64,000 bases of DNA from Pseudonocardia sp. HH130630-07 (GCF_001698125.1 NZ_CP013854.1:3348001-3412000); one strand, 5' to 3'. Numbered from the stretch's first letter, positions 8,036 through 17,766 are shown. Made by a program: numbers and translations. The notes: generated by a model from the letters alone, not told the origin.

Positions 8036-9055
8036 TCAGCCCTGGTGCAGCGCCACGAGGATGCGGCGCAACGCCTCGAGTCTGCCTCCGCCGAGGCCAC
8101 CGGCGGTGACCAGGTCGTCCAGTGCGCACTCCGGATCGGCGGGCGGCCCCAGGTGCCCGCAGCCGCGCGGGCAGTCGTCGATCGCGGCGGCCAGGTCGCC
8201 GAACGCCGCGACGACGTCGTCCGGCCCGACGTGGGCCAGCCCGAACGAGCGCACGCCCGGGGTGTCGACCACCCAGCCGTCGGCGTGCGGGAAGGCCAGC
8301 GCCGCGGTGGTGGTGTGCCGCCCCTTCCCGACGCCCGAGACCCGCCCGGTGGCTTGGTCCGCGGCCGGGACGATCGCGTTGACCAGCGTCGACTTGCCCA
8401 CCCCGGAGTGCCCGACCAGCGCGCACAGCCGCCCGGCGAGCTCCGCCCGCAGGGCGTCGAGGCCCTCCGGCGGCCCGGTGTCCGGCCGCCCGGTGACGAC
8501 CACCGGCACCCCGAGTTCGCGGTACCGCACGGCGAACGGCTCGGGATCGGCCAGGTCGGACTTGGTCAGGCACAGGACGGGCTGCAACCCGCCGGCGAAC
8601 GCGGCGACCAGGCAGCGGTCCACGAACCCGGTGCGCGGCACCGGATCGGCGACCGCGGTGACGACGATCAGCCGTTCCGCGTTCGCGACGACCACCCGCT
8701 CGTAGGGGTCGGTGTCGTCCGCGGTCCGCCGCAGCACGGTGTCCCGGTCGGTGACCCGCACGATCCTGGCCAGCGTGTCCGGCTCGCCGGAGAGGTCGCC
8801 GACGAGGTCCACCCGGTCCCCGACGACGACCGGCGTCCGGCCCAGCTCACGGGCCCGCATCGCGACCACCGGCGGCCGGCCCAGGTCGGCGTCGACGGCG
8901 CACGTCCAGCGGCCCCGGTCGACCGAGGTGACCATGGCCCGGGTGGCGTCGGCGTGCGCGGGGCGGCGCTTGCTGCGCGGCCGGGAGCCGCGCCGGCCCG
9001 GCCGGACCCGGACGTCGGACTCGTCGAGGGCGTGGACGTCGTGGCGGCGGGGCAC
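8036..9055 (-). CDS. rsgA: Ribosome small-subunit biogenesis GTPase RsgA
   Basis: A 339-residue circularly permuted GTPase: the G4 motif TKSD comes first, then G1 GHSGVGKST and G3 DTPG. An OB-fold precedes the G domain. The C-terminal zinc region is visible as CPRGCGHLGPPADPEC. RsgA assists late 30S maturation. The start lies 3 bp after the aroA stop on the same strand. The aroA-rsgA pair, with an SRAP gene alongside, matches the order I recall around Rv3226c-Rv3228 in Mycobacterium tuberculosis. Confidence 0.95.
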   Translation of the reverse strand: MPRRHDVHALDESDVRVRPGRRGSRPRSKRRPAHADATRAMVTSVDRGRWTCAVDADLGRPPVVAMRARELGRTPVVVGDRVDLVGDLSGEPDTLARIVRVTDRDTVLRRTADDTDPYERVVVANAERLIVVTAVADPVPRTGFVDRCLVAAFAGGLQPVLCLTKSDLADPEPFAVRYRELGVPVVVTGRPDTGPPEGLDALRAELAGRLCALVGHSGVGKSTLVNAIVPAADQATGRVSGVGKGRHTTTAALAFPHADGWVVDTPGVRSFGLAHVGPDDVVAAFGDLAAAIDDCPRGCGHLGPPADPECALDDLVTAGGLGGGRLEALRRILVALHQG

Positions 9056-9058
9056 GTC

Positions 9059-10363
9059 TCAGCCGTTCCCCGGCGTCCCGAGCAGCGCCGCCCACCGGCC
9101 GGGGAAGTCCGGGATGGTCTTGGCCGTGCAGCCGACGTCGTCGACGAGCACCCCGGGCACCACCAGCCCGATGATCGCCCCGGCGGTGGCCATCCGGTGG
9201 TCGGCGTAGGCGCCCCACGGCCGGTCGGCGCGGCCGGTGAGCGGCTTCGGCTCGATCACCAGCCCGTCCTCGGTCTCGGTGACCGAGCCGCCGAGCGCGG
9301 TGATCTCGTTCGCGATCGCGGCCAGCCGGTCGGTCTCGTGGCCGCGGATGTGCCCGATGCCGCGCAGCCGCGAGGTGTCCCCGGCCAGCGCGGCGATCGC
9401 GGCGACGGTCGGGGCGAGCTCCCCGGCGTCGTGCAGGTCGACGTCCACCCCGGACAGCCGGTCCGGCCCGGTGACGGTCAGCCCGTCGGCGGAACGGGTG
9501 ACGGTCGCGCCGAACCGTTCCAGCACCGGGAGCACGTCCACCCCGGGCTGGGTGGTCTCGGCGGGCCAGTCGCGCACGGTGACCCGCCCGCCGGTGACGG
9601 CCGCGGCGGCCAGGAACACCGACGCGTTCGACAGGTCCGGCTCGACCGCCCAGTCCCGGGCGGCGACCGGGCCGGGCTCGACCCGCCAGGTGTTCGGCTC
9701 GTCGTCGTGCACGGTGACGCCTGCGGTCCGCAGCATGGCGACGGTCATCGCGATGTGCGGCAGCGAGGGCAGCGGCTTGCCGTCGTGGTGCACGGTGACG
9801 CCGCGCTCGAACAGCGCGCCGGACAGCAGCAGCCCGGACACGAACTGCGAGGACGCCGAGGCGTCGATCGTCACCTCGCCGCCCCGGACCGGCCCGCCGG
9901 ACTGCACGAACGGCAGGGCGTCAGCGTCGGTCGTGCCGTCGATCCGGGCGCCGAGCTCGCGCAGCGCACCCAGCACGGTGCCCATCGGGCGCTTGCGGGC
10001 CCACGGGTCGCCGTCGAAGCGGGTGGTGCCGGTCGCGGTCGCGGCCGCCGGGGGGACGAACCGCATGACGGTCCCGGCGAGCCCGCAGTCGACCTCGGCC
10101 GGCCGGTCGCCGGAGCCGCCGCGCAGCCCGTCGTGCGCGGCGAACCGCACCGTCTCGCCGTCGGTGTCCGCGACGGCGCCGAGCGCGGACAGCGCGCCGG
10201 TCATCAGCGCGGTGTCCCGGGTGGCGGGGGCACCGGTGACGCGTGCGTCCCCGCCGGACAGCGCGGCGAGCAGCAGCGCGCGGTTGGTCACCGACTTCGA
10301 CCCCGGCACCGAGACGGTTCCGGTCACCGGGCCGTCGGGGGTGGGGGCGCTCCAGTTGCTCAC
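9059..10363 (-). CDS. aroA: 3-phosphoshikimate 1-carboxyvinyltransferase (EPSP synthase)
   Basis: A 434-residue enzyme of the shikimate pathway, joining PEP to shikimate-3-phosphate. Visible motifs are the N-terminal [15 protein letters not shown], the [18 protein letters not shown] loop and the C-terminal [16 protein letters not shown] 10363 ([15 protein letters not shown]) is preferred over the ATG 18 bp upstream, which would crowd the divergent SRAP gene 35 bp away. It is transcribed with rsgA. Confidence 0.95.
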   Translation of the reverse strand: MSNWSAPTPDGPVTGTVSVPGSKSVTNRALLLAALSGGDARVTGAPATRDTALMTGALSALGAVADTDGETVRFAAHDGLRGGSGDRPAEVDCGLAGTVMRFVPPAAATATGTTRFDGDPWARKRPMGTVLGALRELGARIDGTTDADALPFVQSGGPVRGGEVTIDASASSQFVSGLLLSGALFERGVTVHHDGKPLPSLPHIAMTVAMLRTAGVTVHDDEPNTWRVEPGPVAARDWAVEPDLSNASVFLAAAAVTGGRVTVRDWPAETTQPGVDVLPVLERFGATVTRSADGLTVTGPDRLSGVDVDLHDAGELAPTVAAIAALAGDTSRLRGIGHIRGHETDRLAAIANEITALGGSVTETEDGLVIEPKPLTGRADRPWGAYADHRMATAGAIIGLVVPGVLVDDVGCTAKTIPDFPGRWAALLGTPGNG

Positions 10364-10398
10364 GCACCCATCTTCTCCCACGTGCCAGGATGGGGTGC

Positions 10399-11232
10399 AT
10401 GTGCGGCCGTTACGCCTCCACGAAGGCCCCCGCCGACCTGGCCGGCGAGTTCCGCGCCGTCGACGCCACCGACGCCACCGCGGAGTCCGCGCGCGCCGAC
10501 TACAACGTGGCGCCCACGAAGGACATCACGGTCGTCGTCGAGCGGCACCCGCGCGACGAGCAGGGCGAGCCCGACCCGGACAGCACCGAGCGGTCGCTGC
10601 GCACGGTCCGGTGGGGGCTCGTGCCGTTCTGGTCGAAGGACCCCTCGGCCGGCGCCCGGATGGTCAACGCCCGGTCGGAGACGATCACCACGAAACCCGC
10701 GTTCCGCCGGGCCGCGGCGTCGCGGCGCTGCCTGTTCCCGATGGCCGGCTGGTACGAGTGGCAGCGCTCGGCGGCCGTCCCGAAGAGCGAGGGCGGCACC
10801 GGGAAGCCGACCAAGCAGCCGTACTTCACGCACTACGCCGACGGCGCGACGATGGCGATGGCCGGGATCTGGGAGTTCTGGCGCCCGGGGAACGACGCGG
10901 GGCAGGACCTGCACGAGCGTTACCCCGACGGCCTGGTCACCGCCTGCGTGCTCACCACCGGGGCGGTCGGCCCGCTGGCCCAGGTGCACGACCGGATGCC
11001 GCTGGTGCTGCGCCCCGACGACTGGGCCGACTGGCTCGACCCGGACACCGGTTCCGGCGCCGATCGGGTGTCGCGGCTGCTCGCCCCGCCCACCCCGGAG
11101 CTCGTCTCGACGCTGGAGATCCGCCCGGTCTCCCCGGAGGTCAACAGCGTCCGCAACAACCGGCCCGAGCTGCTCGACCGCATCCCCGACGACGAGGTGC
11201 GCGAGCCGATCCAGCTCGACCTGCTCTCGTGA
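10399..11232 (+). CDS. SRAP-domain peptidase (YedK/HMCES family)
   Basis: A 277-residue SOS-response-associated peptidase. The start is fixed at MCGRYAS because Cys2, exposed after Met removal, is the catalytic residue that crosslinks abasic sites in single-stranded DNA. Other signatures are [22 protein letters not shown] and the active histidine in VHDRMPLVL. The family shields abasic sites during replication. It is divergent from aroA and overlaps the next gene by 4 bp (GTGA). Confidence 0.93.
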   Translation: MCGRYASTKAPADLAGEFRAVDATDATAESARADYNVAPTKDITVVVERHPRDEQGEPDPDSTERSLRTVRWGLVPFWSKDPSAGARMVNARSETITTKPAFRRAAASRRCLFPMAGWYEWQRSAAVPKSEGGTGKPTKQPYFTHYADGATMAMAGIWEFWRPGNDAGQDLHERYPDGLVTACVLTTGAVGPLAQVHDRMPLVLRPDDWADWLDPDTGSGADRVSRLLAPPTPELVSTLEIRPVSPEVNSVRNNRPELLDRIPDDEVREPIQLDLLS

Positions 11233-11834
11233 ACCGTTCCGCCGACGTCGTCGGCACCCCGCGCGGCCCGGCCCGGGTGACCCTGCACCGCAGCGGTTCC
11301 GCAGGTGGCCTGCTGCTGCTCGGACACGGAGCGGGCGGCGGGATCGAGGCCCCTGACCTGGTCGCCGCGACCACCGCGGCGACCGCCGCCGGGTTCGACG
11401 TCGGGCTGGTCGAGCAGCCCTACCGGGTGGCCGGGCGGCGCGCACCGGCCCCGGCCGGGCACCTGGACGAGGCGTGGACCGCGGTCGCCGCCGCGGTGTC
11501 CGACGGGCGGCCGCTCGTCGTCGGCGGGCGCAGCTCCGGGGCGCGGGTGGCCTGCCGCACCGCACCGGTCGTGGGCGCCGCCGGCGTGCTGTGCCTGGCG
11601 TTCCCGCTGGTCCCGCCGGGGCGCCCGGAGAAGACCCGGCAGCCCGAGCTGGACGGGGCCGGGGTCCCGGTGCTGGTGGTGCAGGGGCGCAGCGACCGGT
11701 TCGGGGTGCCCGGCCCGGGGCCGGACCGCGCGGTCGTGCTGCTCGACGGCGACCACGGGCTGAAGAAGCAGCACGGGGAGCTGCGGGATGCGGTGGGGGA
11801 CTGGCTGGGCCGGGTGCTGCGTCAGTCGCCGTGA
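11229..11834 (+). CDS. Small alpha/beta-hydrolase (Tex30/KANL3-like)
   Basis: A 201-residue alpha/beta-hydrolase-like protein. It has an oxyanion-hole LLLGHGAGGG, the nucleophile elbow GGRSSGAR with the candidate Ser, an Asp in VQGRSDRFG and a His in LLDGDHGLKK, giving a plausible catalytic triad. GTG 11229 overlaps the SRAP stop, implying translational coupling. The substrate is unknown. Its 3' end overlaps the convergent 74-residue gene by 13 bp. Confidence 0.82.
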   Translation: MNRSADVVGTPRGPARVTLHRSGSAGGLLLLGHGAGGGIEAPDLVAATTAATAAGFDVGLVEQPYRVAGRRAPAPAGHLDEAWTAVAAAVSDGRPLVVGGRSSGARVACRTAPVVGAAGVLCLAFPLVPPGRPEKTRQPELDGAGVPVLVVQGRSDRFGVPGPGPDRAVVLLDGDHGLKKQHGELRDAVGDWLGRVLRQSP

Positions 11835-12046
11835 ACGGCGCGCTGGTACCGGGCGTGCCCGTCGAGGTCGAGCGCGTCCTCCGGGGCGAGGGTCGGGATG
11901 ACGCTCATGGCGGCCAGCAGGCGGCTCGCCGCGTCCTGCCGCTCGGCGCGCCGCTCCGGCGGCAGCACGACGTCGACGCCGCGGGCGGTCAGCAGCATCA
12001 CGACGTCCTCGATGAGCTGGTCGCGGGGGTATCCGGACCACTCCAC
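11822..12046 (-). CDS. Small hypothetical protein downstream of purC
   Basis: A 74-residue open frame starting at GTG 12046, two bases after the purC stop, with a sequence beginning VEWSGYPRDQLIEDVVMLL. It is acidic and helical, with no recognised domain. Tight spacing after purC supports translation; the alternative is that purC is monocistronic and this frame is fortuitous. I do not recognise a function. Confidence 0.5.
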   Translation of the reverse strand: MEWSGYPRDQLIEDVVMLLTARGVDVVLPPERRAERQDAASRLLAAMSVIPTLAPEDALDLDGHARYQRAVHGD

Positions 12047-12048
12047 GG

Positions 12049-12891
12049 CTAGACCCAGTCCCGGCCGGTGATCTTCTCGTAGACGTCGACGTAGCGCGCC
12101 CGGGTCGCCTCGACGACGTCGTCGGGCATCTCCGGGCCGGGCTCGGTCTTGTCCCAGCCGGTGGTCAGGCTCCAGTCGCGGACGAACTGCTTGTCGTAGG
12201 CACGCTGGCCGCCGGCGCGGCCGGGCTCCCACTCCTCCTGGCGCCAGAACCGCGAGGAGTCCGAGGTGAGGACCTCGTCGCCCAGGGTCAGGGTCCCGTC
12301 GGCGGACCAGCCGAACTCGAGCTTGGTGTCGGCGATGACGACGCCGCGCTCGGCGGCCAGCGCGGCACCGCGGGTGTAGATCTCCAGGGTCAGCTCGCGC
12401 AGCCGTTCGGCGACCTCGCGCCCCTCCTGGTCGACGACCTCGGAGAAGCCCATGAACTCGTCGTGCCCGGTGTCGGAGACCTTGGTGGTCGGGGTGAAGA
12501 CGGGCTCGGGGAGCCTGCTGCCCTCGACCAGGCCCGGCGGCAGCGCGACACCGGAGATCGCACCGTCGCGCTGGTACTCGCGCAGTCCGAGACCGGCCAG
12601 GTAGCCGCGCGCGATGCACTCCACCTGGATCATCCGCAGCGGCTTCGCCCGGACCGCCCGGCCGGCGAACTCGGCCGGGACGTCGTCGACGGAGACCACG
12701 TGGTTCGCCACGACGTCGGCGAGCTCGTCGAACCAGAACGCGGACAGCGCGGTGAGCAGCTTGCCCTTGTCCGGGACGGGAGTGGGGAGGCCGACGTCGT
12801 AGACGGAGACGCGGTCGGTCGCGACCAGGAGCAGGTCCCCGTCGTCGAGCCGGTAGAGGTCGCGCACCTTGCCGCTGTGGATCAGTTCCAT
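12049..12891 (-). CDS. purC: Phosphoribosylaminoimidazole-succinocarboxamide synthase
   Basis: A 280-residue SAICAR synthetase of de novo purine synthesis, ligating aspartate to CAIR with ATP. Family segments are HSGKVRDLYRLDDGDLLLVA, QVECIARGYLAG, the TTKVSDTGHDEF signature and IADTKLEFGW. ATG 12891 has a GGAG element 6 bp upstream; a second ATG at 12903 overlaps the gntR stop as TGATG and would add four residues. It lies immediately downstream of the GntR regulator gene, which may control it. Confidence 0.95.
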   Translation of the reverse strand: MELIHSGKVRDLYRLDDGDLLLVATDRVSVYDVGLPTPVPDKGKLLTALSAFWFDELADVVANHVVSVDDVPAEFAGRAVRAKPLRMIQVECIARGYLAGLGLREYQRDGAISGVALPPGLVEGSRLPEPVFTPTTKVSDTGHDEFMGFSEVVDQEGREVAERLRELTLEIYTRGAALAAERGVVIADTKLEFGWSADGTLTLGDEVLTSDSSRFWRQEEWEPGRAGGQRAYDKQFVRDWSLTTGWDKTEPGPEMPDDVVEATRARYVDVYEKITGRDWV

Positions 12892-12902
12892 GGCTCGCTC
12901 CA

Positions 12903-13646
12903 TCACTCGCCGAGTACGTACTCGTAGGTGGTCCATCGCCCGGGTGGGGACGCCGACTCGCCGTACTCCACGACGTCGCCGTCGGCGTCCAGCCAGCGGT
13001 TGCGCCGGAGCAGGACGACCGAGCCCGGCGCCACGCCCAGCTCGGCCGCGTCCTCCGCGGTGGCGGTCCCGGCCGCGAGTTGGTCCCGCCCCGAGATGAC
13101 GACGCGACCGGTCCGCTCCTCGACGTAGCGGGCGGTCCCCTGCGGGATGCGCTCGGCGACGAGCAGGGCCGGGCACCGGCCGGCCAGGGAGCCGTCGAAC
13201 CAGCTGGTCGAGGTGGACAGCGGGGTGCCGGACCCGTCGAGGGTGGTGCGCCGGCGGCGGATCACGCCGGAGCCGGCGTCGACCCCGAGTGCCGAGGCGA
13301 CCTGGTCGGACGCGGTGGTGAAGTCGGCCGCCACGATCCGGGCCCGCTGACCCGGCGGGTAGATCCGCCCGGTCCGGCGGAACGAGGAGCCGCGTTCCTG
13401 GGGCGAGTGGGTGGTCGTGGAGCCGGTGACGACGGTGCCGATCCCGGGTACCCCGCGCACCAGGCCCTCGGCGCGCAGCGTGGCGAGGGCCTTCGTCGCG
13501 GTGGCGAGCGCGATCTCCCAGTCGGCCGCGATCTGCCGGGCGGACGGGACGAGGTCGCCCTCGGCGAGACGCCCGGAGAGGACGTCGTCCCGGATGCGGC
13601 GGACGACCCGGAGGTAGGGAGGCTCCGGGCGGTCGGATCGTGTCAT
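12903..13646 (-). CDS. GntR-family regulator, HutC/UTRA subfamily
   Basis: A 247-residue regulator with an N-terminal winged helix (YLRVVRRIRDDVLSGRLAEG, then SARQIAADWEIALATATKAL) and a C-terminal UTRA ligand-binding domain (about residues 95-240) ending in ESASPPGRWTTYEYV. UTRA domains bind small metabolites. Its stop overlaps the upstream purC start candidate, so it may control purC as well as itself. Candidate operators lie just upstream at 13671-13706. Confidence 0.88.
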   Translation of the reverse strand: MTRSDRPEPPYLRVVRRIRDDVLSGRLAEGDLVPSARQIAADWEIALATATKALATLRAEGLVRGVPGIGTVVTGSTTTHSPQERGSSFRRTGRIYPPGQRARIVAADFTTASDQVASALGVDAGSGVIRRRRTTLDGSGTPLSTSTSWFDGSLAGRCPALLVAERIPQGTARYVEERTGRVVISGRDQLAAGTATAEDAAELGVAPGSVVLLRRNRWLDADGDVVEYGESASPPGRWTTYEYVLGE

Positions 13647-13670
13647 GCGCTCTCCTTCCCCGTCGCCGAA

Positions 13671-13706
13671 CTGTACTAGTGAGTGTGCTGGTCGCCAGTA
13701 CTAGGA
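13671..13706. promoter_or_regulatory. Candidate GntR operator region
   Basis: GTACTAG occurs twice in direct orientation (13673-13679 and 13698-13704), each inside a partial palindrome (TGTACTAGTG and CAGTACTAGG), followed by GCGCTAGTG. The cluster lies 25-60 bp upstream of the GntR start and about 100 bp before the divergent small gene. AT content is higher than in the surroundings. Binding by this GntR protein is inferred from position. Confidence 0.45.
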
Positions 13707-13795
13707 CAGTGCGCTAGTGTCATAGGACACAGGTTCCTGTCGACGATGGAGGGCATCGCCGTGGCTGCCGTGAGACGACCCGTGCCCGCACGACG

Positions 13796-14119
13796 ATGAT
13801 CGACCCGGCGGAGGAGGACGCGCTGGTGTGCTTCATCGAGGCGCATCCCGACCTGCTCACGGTGCTGCTGGCGGAGCACCGTCCGGACCGGTCCGAGGGG
13901 GCTCCGGGCGTCGCGTACTGCCGTGGGTGCGCGGGTCAGATCCGGGCGACCCGCTGGCCGTGCTCGCTGCACTCCGCGGCGGAACGTGCCCGCGGGCGGG
14001 TGGCACTGGCCGCGCGGGCGGCCGAGGAGCTGGCCCGGCTGCGGGCCGAGGCCGCGGACGAGGGGTGCGAACTCGTCATCGACCGCCGCGACACCCAGTC
14101 CGGGCCGCCCCGGGAGTGA
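13796..14119 (+). CDS. Small Cys/His-containing hypothetical protein
   Basis: A 107-residue protein starting MIDPAEEDALVCFIEAHPDLL. It contains CRGC (about 43-46) and CSLH (about 56-59), a spacing that could bind zinc, followed by an Ala/Glu/Arg helix. No database family is recognised. It is divergent from gntR and shares the intergenic region with the GTACTAG repeats. Confidence 0.55.
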   Translation: MIDPAEEDALVCFIEAHPDLLTVLLAEHRPDRSEGAPGVAYCRGCAGQIRATRWPCSLHSAAERARGRVALAARAAEELARLRAEAADEGCELVIDRRDTQSGPPRE

Positions 14120-14147
14120 CCGCCCGGGCGGCCCCGCCCACCTGCGG

Positions 14148-16349
14148 TCAGACCGCGTCCGGCTTCGGCCCGAACCCGAACTCGGCCCCGAAGCCGCTGT
14201 CCAGCAGCGCACCGATCCGCCCCGGTGGCAGCGGCTCCGACATCAGGAACCCCTGGCCGTCGTCGCAGCCCACCGACCGCAGGTGCTCCGCCTGCTCGAC
14301 GGTCTCCACCGACTCGGCGATGACGCGCAGGCCCAGGCTGTGCGCCAAGTCGATCATCGCCGAGAGGATCACCGGGCTGTCGACCTCGTGCGCGGTGTCC
14401 CGCCCCGGTGCGTCCCGCGCGGAGACGAACGACCCGGCCAGCTTCAGCACGTCGACCGGCAGCCGGTGCAGGTAGGCCAGGTTCGAGTAGCCGGTACCGA
14501 AGTCGTCGATCGCGATCCGGACGCCCAGCCGGGACAGTTCCTGCAGGGCCTCGACCGGTCGTCCGCTCGCGGACATGAGGTCGCTCTCGGTGAGCTCCAG
14601 CTGCAGCGACTCCGCGGGCCAGCCGGTCTCGCCGAGCACCTCGACGATCCGCTCGACGGCGTCGTCCTGGCGCAGCTGCCGCCCCGCGATGTTGACGCTC
14701 AGCACGAACGACCGGCCGGGGTCGGCGGCGACCCAGTCCTGCGCGTCCGAGCAGGCGCGGTGCAGCAGGTGCAGGCCGAGCGGCACGATCAGCCCGCTCT
14801 GCTCGGCCAGCGGGATGAACACGTCCGGTCCCAGCCGGTCGCCGTCCGCGGTCCGCCAGCGGGCCAGCGCCTCGACACCGGTGACGCTGCCGTCGGCGAA
14901 CGAGACCAGCGGCTGGTACTCCAGGTCGAACTCGCCGCGGTCCAGCGCGCCGGGCATCCGCCCGGCCAGCTCGAACAGGTGCACGTCGTTGCGGTGCCGG
15001 GCCAGGTCGAACACCGCGATCCGGTCCCGGCCGTCCCGCTTGGCCCAGTACATCGTGGTGTCGGCGGCCTGCATCAGCTCGGCCGCGCCACCCCGGTACC
15101 GCGGGCCGGAGGCGTCCTCCGGGACCGGCCACGCGACGATCCCGATGCTCGCCGACACCACGACCTCGCGGCCGCGCAACCGGACCTGGCGGCGCACGAC
15201 CTCCAGCGCCCGCTCGGCCACCGACCGCAGCTGGTCGGCCCCGGGGCAGTCCTCGACGAGCACCACGAACTCGTCGCCGCCCATCCGGGCCACGGTGTGC
15301 CCGTCGTCGCCGAGCGCCTCGTGCAGGCGCTGCGCGACGGTGCGCAGCAGCTGGTCCCCGGCGTCGTGGCCGAGGGTGTCGTTGACCGCCTTGAAGCCGT
15401 CGAGGTCCAGGTAGCAGACGCCGATCTTGGCGTCCGGCCCCGCGTCCAGGGCGGCGGTGAGCCTGCGGAAGAACAACGCCCGGTTGGGCAGCCCGGTCAG
15501 CGGGTCGTGCTCGGCCTGGTGGCGCAGCCGCGACTGCAGCCGGTGCCGCTCGGTGACGTCCTCGATCATCGCGACCAGGTGCCGGGGCGAGCCGTCCGGA
15601 TCGCGGATCAGGGAGACGACGAGCTGCGTCCAGACCTGCTCGCCGTCCTTGCGGAAGTAGGTCTTCTCGGTCCGGACGTGGCCGACCCGTCCGGCGAGCA
15701 TCGCCTGGATCTGCGGCCACATCTCGGGGGTGTCCTGCGGGTGGATGAACTCGAACACCGAACGCCCGACGAGTTCACCCGGCCGGTACCCGAGCATGTC
15801 GGTCAGTGCCCGGTTGGCCTCCAGGATCCGACCGCCCACGTCGGCGACGCTGATCCCCAGTGCGGTGTTCTCGAAGACCGCGCCGTAGCGGGCCTCGGAG
15901 CGCCAGCGGGCGTTCTCCGCGGCGCTGCGGGCGGCGAACGCGGCGGTGCTGATCCGGTCCTGCTCGGTGCGGGTCCGCTCCTGCAGGGTGCGCGCGTAGC
16001 CGGCCGAGAGCGCGCCGACCGCGGCGGTGAACCGTTGCAGCCGGGCCGGGTCGGTGATCCGGTCGGTGAAGTGCGCCGACAGCACGTCCAGCGAGCAGCG
16101 CAGCGCGGCCGAGTCGGTCAGGTGCGCGGCGACCAGCTCCGCCCCGACGTCCGCGGCCATCTCGACCTCGGCCCGGCCGTCGACGACGGCGGTCGTCCAC
16201 CACGCCGCCCCCGACAGCAGGCCGTACAGCTCGGCGCGACCCGCCGAGACGAACCCGCGGGCGTGGATCGCCGCCACCCAGGCGTCGGCCAGTTGCTCGA
16301 CGCCCGGATCGTGCCGCCCGCCGGCGTCAGCCGGTACGGGACCGCCCAC
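14148..16349 (-). CDS. PAS-GGDEF-EAL cyclic-di-GMP signalling protein
   Basis: A 733-residue cytoplasmic protein. The N-terminal 150 residues form an unassigned helical sensor; a PAS domain follows at about 155-285 (ENTALGISVADVGGRILEAN), then GGDEF at about 290-450 with an intact MGGDEFVVL, then EAL at about 470-725 with intact GVEALARWR and DDFGTGYSNL. Both catalytic motifs are canonical, so it may make and degrade c-di-GMP. No RxxD inhibitory site is seen before GGDEF. GTG 16349 is preceded by GAGGAG. It lies 36 bp downstream of a DUF574 methyltransferase gene. Confidence 0.92.
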   Translation of the reverse strand: MGGPVPADAGGRHDPGVEQLADAWVAAIHARGFVSAGRAELYGLLSGAAWWTTAVVDGRAEVEMAADVGAELVAAHLTDSAALRCSLDVLSAHFTDRITDPARLQRFTAAVGALSAGYARTLQERTRTEQDRISTAAFAARSAAENARWRSEARYGAVFENTALGISVADVGGRILEANRALTDMLGYRPGELVGRSVFEFIHPQDTPEMWPQIQAMLAGRVGHVRTEKTYFRKDGEQVWTQLVVSLIRDPDGSPRHLVAMIEDVTERHRLQSRLRHQAEHDPLTGLPNRALFFRRLTAALDAGPDAKIGVCYLDLDGFKAVNDTLGHDAGDQLLRTVAQRLHEALGDDGHTVARMGGDEFVVLVEDCPGADQLRSVAERALEVVRRQVRLRGREVVVSASIGIVAWPVPEDASGPRYRGGAAELMQAADTTMYWAKRDGRDRIAVFDLARHRNDVHLFELAGRMPGALDRGEFDLEYQPLVSFADGSVTGVEALARWRTADGDRLGPDVFIPLAEQSGLIVPLGLHLLHRACSDAQDWVAADPGRSFVLSVNIAGRQLRQDDAVERIVEVLGETGWPAESLQLELTESDLMSASGRPVEALQELSRLGVRIAIDDFGTGYSNLAYLHRLPVDVLKLAGSFVSARDAPGRDTAHEVDSPVILSAMIDLAHSLGLRVIAESVETVEQAEHLRSVGCDDGQGFLMSEPLPPGRIGALLDSGFGAEFGFGPKPDAV

Positions 16350-16385
16350 TCGGTCTCCTCAAGATCACGCGTGGGGCGTCTCCGC

Positions 16386-17189
16386 TCAGCAGCGGGCCAC
16401 AGCGGCCAGGCCCGGATAGCCCTGCGCCTCCGGCCCGACCGGGGACTCCGGCCGCCACAGCGGTATCCGCACCACTCCTGGTTCCAGTAGTTCGAGCTCG
16501 CCGAACAGCGAGCGCAGCTCGGAGCTGCTCCGCATCCGCATCGGATTCGGCGACTGATCGCGGTTGTAGACCTTCTCGGCCAGATGTGCACCCGCATGGC
16601 CGCCTTCGTCGCTCGCATGGGTGACGACGACGTGGCTCCCGGGGACCGTCGCGTCCGCGAACGTCCGGATTATCCCCGCCGGGTCGGCGGCGTCCGGCAC
16701 GAAGTGCAGCACCGACACGAGCAGCACCGCGACCGGCTGGGACAGGTCCAGGTGCGTCCGCGTCAGCGGCGCCTCCAGTATCCGGGCCGGGTCGGTGAGG
16801 TCGGCGGCCAGCACCTCGGTGCTGTCGTCGTCGGCCAGCAGGGCCCTGCTGTGCACGACCGCGATCGGGTCGTTGTCGACGTAGAGCACCCGCGGGTCCG
16901 GGCACGTCGCCGCGGCGATCTCGTGCACGTTGCCCGCGGTCGGGATGCCGGAACCCAGATCGAGGAACTGGGTGATGCCCTGCGCGCACAGGTGGCGCAC
17001 CACCCGGCGCAGGAACGACCGGTTGGCCTGGGCCACCGTCGCCATCTCCGGGAGCGCGGCCAGCACCTGCTCCGCGAAGCGGCGGTCGGCCTCGAAGTTG
17101 TGCGACCCGCCCAGGTAGTAGTCGTAGACCCGGGCGACGCTCGGGCGGGTGATGTCGACCTCGTCAGGTGCCCACGCCGGTCTGTCCAT
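16386..17189 (-). CDS. SAM-dependent methyltransferase, DUF574 family
   Basis: A 267-residue protein starting MDRPAWAPDEVDITRPSVAR. It carries the DUF574 (Methyltransf_19) hallmarks: RVYDYYLGGSHNFEADR, ANRSFLRRVVRHL, the SAM-binding QFLDLGSGIPT and the VLYVDNDPIAVVHSRALL segment. The family is greatly expanded in Streptomyces and Pseudonocardiales, usually near regulators; substrates are unknown. A longer upstream frame adds 26 non-conserved residues and was rejected. Confidence 0.9.
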   Translation of the reverse strand: MDRPAWAPDEVDITRPSVARVYDYYLGGSHNFEADRRFAEQVLAALPEMATVAQANRSFLRRVVRHLCAQGITQFLDLGSGIPTAGNVHEIAAATCPDPRVLYVDNDPIAVVHSRALLADDDSTEVLAADLTDPARILEAPLTRTHLDLSQPVAVLLVSVLHFVPDAADPAGIIRTFADATVPGSHVVVTHASDEGGHAGAHLAEKVYNRDQSPNPMRMRSSSELRSLFGELELLEPGVVRIPLWRPESPVGPEAQGYPGLAAVARC

Positions 17190-17274
17190 TCGTTCCAACC
17201 CCGCAACCGTCTCGACGACCTCGGCGCTTGCGACACTACTTGCCGACGCCGGGCGCGGAAGGGGCACGGCCCGC

Positions 17275-17766
17275 TCAGCCTGCGGCGATCGGCGCCACGA
17301 CGGCCGCGGTGAGGGTCACCAGGTCCGCCGGGGCCAGCTCGATCTCCAGCCCCCGGCGGCCGCCCGAGCAGAACACGGTCGGGTGATCGTGCGCCGAGGC
17401 GTCGAGGACGGTCGGCAGCCGCCTGCGCTGGCCGAGCGGGGAGATGCCGCCCGCCACGTAGCCGGTTGCGCGCTCGGCGTCGGCGACCGGGGCCAGGACC
17501 GCCTTCTTCCCGCCGGCCGCCGCGGCGAGCGCCTTCAGGTCGAGCTGCGCGGCGACCGGCACGATCCCCACGGTCATCGTCCCGTCGACCAGCGCGACGA
17601 GCGTCTTGAACACCCGGCGCGGGTCCTGGCCCATCGCCCGCACCGCCTCCTCGCCGTAGCCGGCGCCGGGACCGGTTGCCCCGTCCTGGTGCGGGTAGCT
17701 GTGCACCTCGTGCGGGATCCGGCGCTTCGCCAGCAGCGCCGTCGCCGGCGTGCCCTTCCCAGCCAT
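17275..17766 (-). CDS. ybaK: Cys-tRNA(Pro)/Cys-tRNA(Cys) deacylase
   Basis: A 163-residue YbaK/EbsC-family editing protein that hydrolyses mischarged Cys-tRNA(Pro). The start is MAGKGTPATALLAKRRIPHE. Conserved features are FKTLVALVDG with the catalytic Lys, AERATGYVAGGISPLGQRR and a C-terminal GRRGLEIELAPADL. The gene ends the pre-insertion segment: 44 bp upstream of its start lies the left arm of the palindrome broken by the composite transposon. Confidence 0.92.
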   Translation of the reverse strand: MAGKGTPATALLAKRRIPHEVHSYPHQDGATGPGAGYGEEAVRAMGQDPRRVFKTLVALVDGTMTVGIVPVAAQLDLKALAAAAGGKKAVLAPVADAERATGYVAGGISPLGQRRRLPTVLDASAHDHPTVFCSGGRRGLEIELAPADLVTLTAAVVAPIAAG

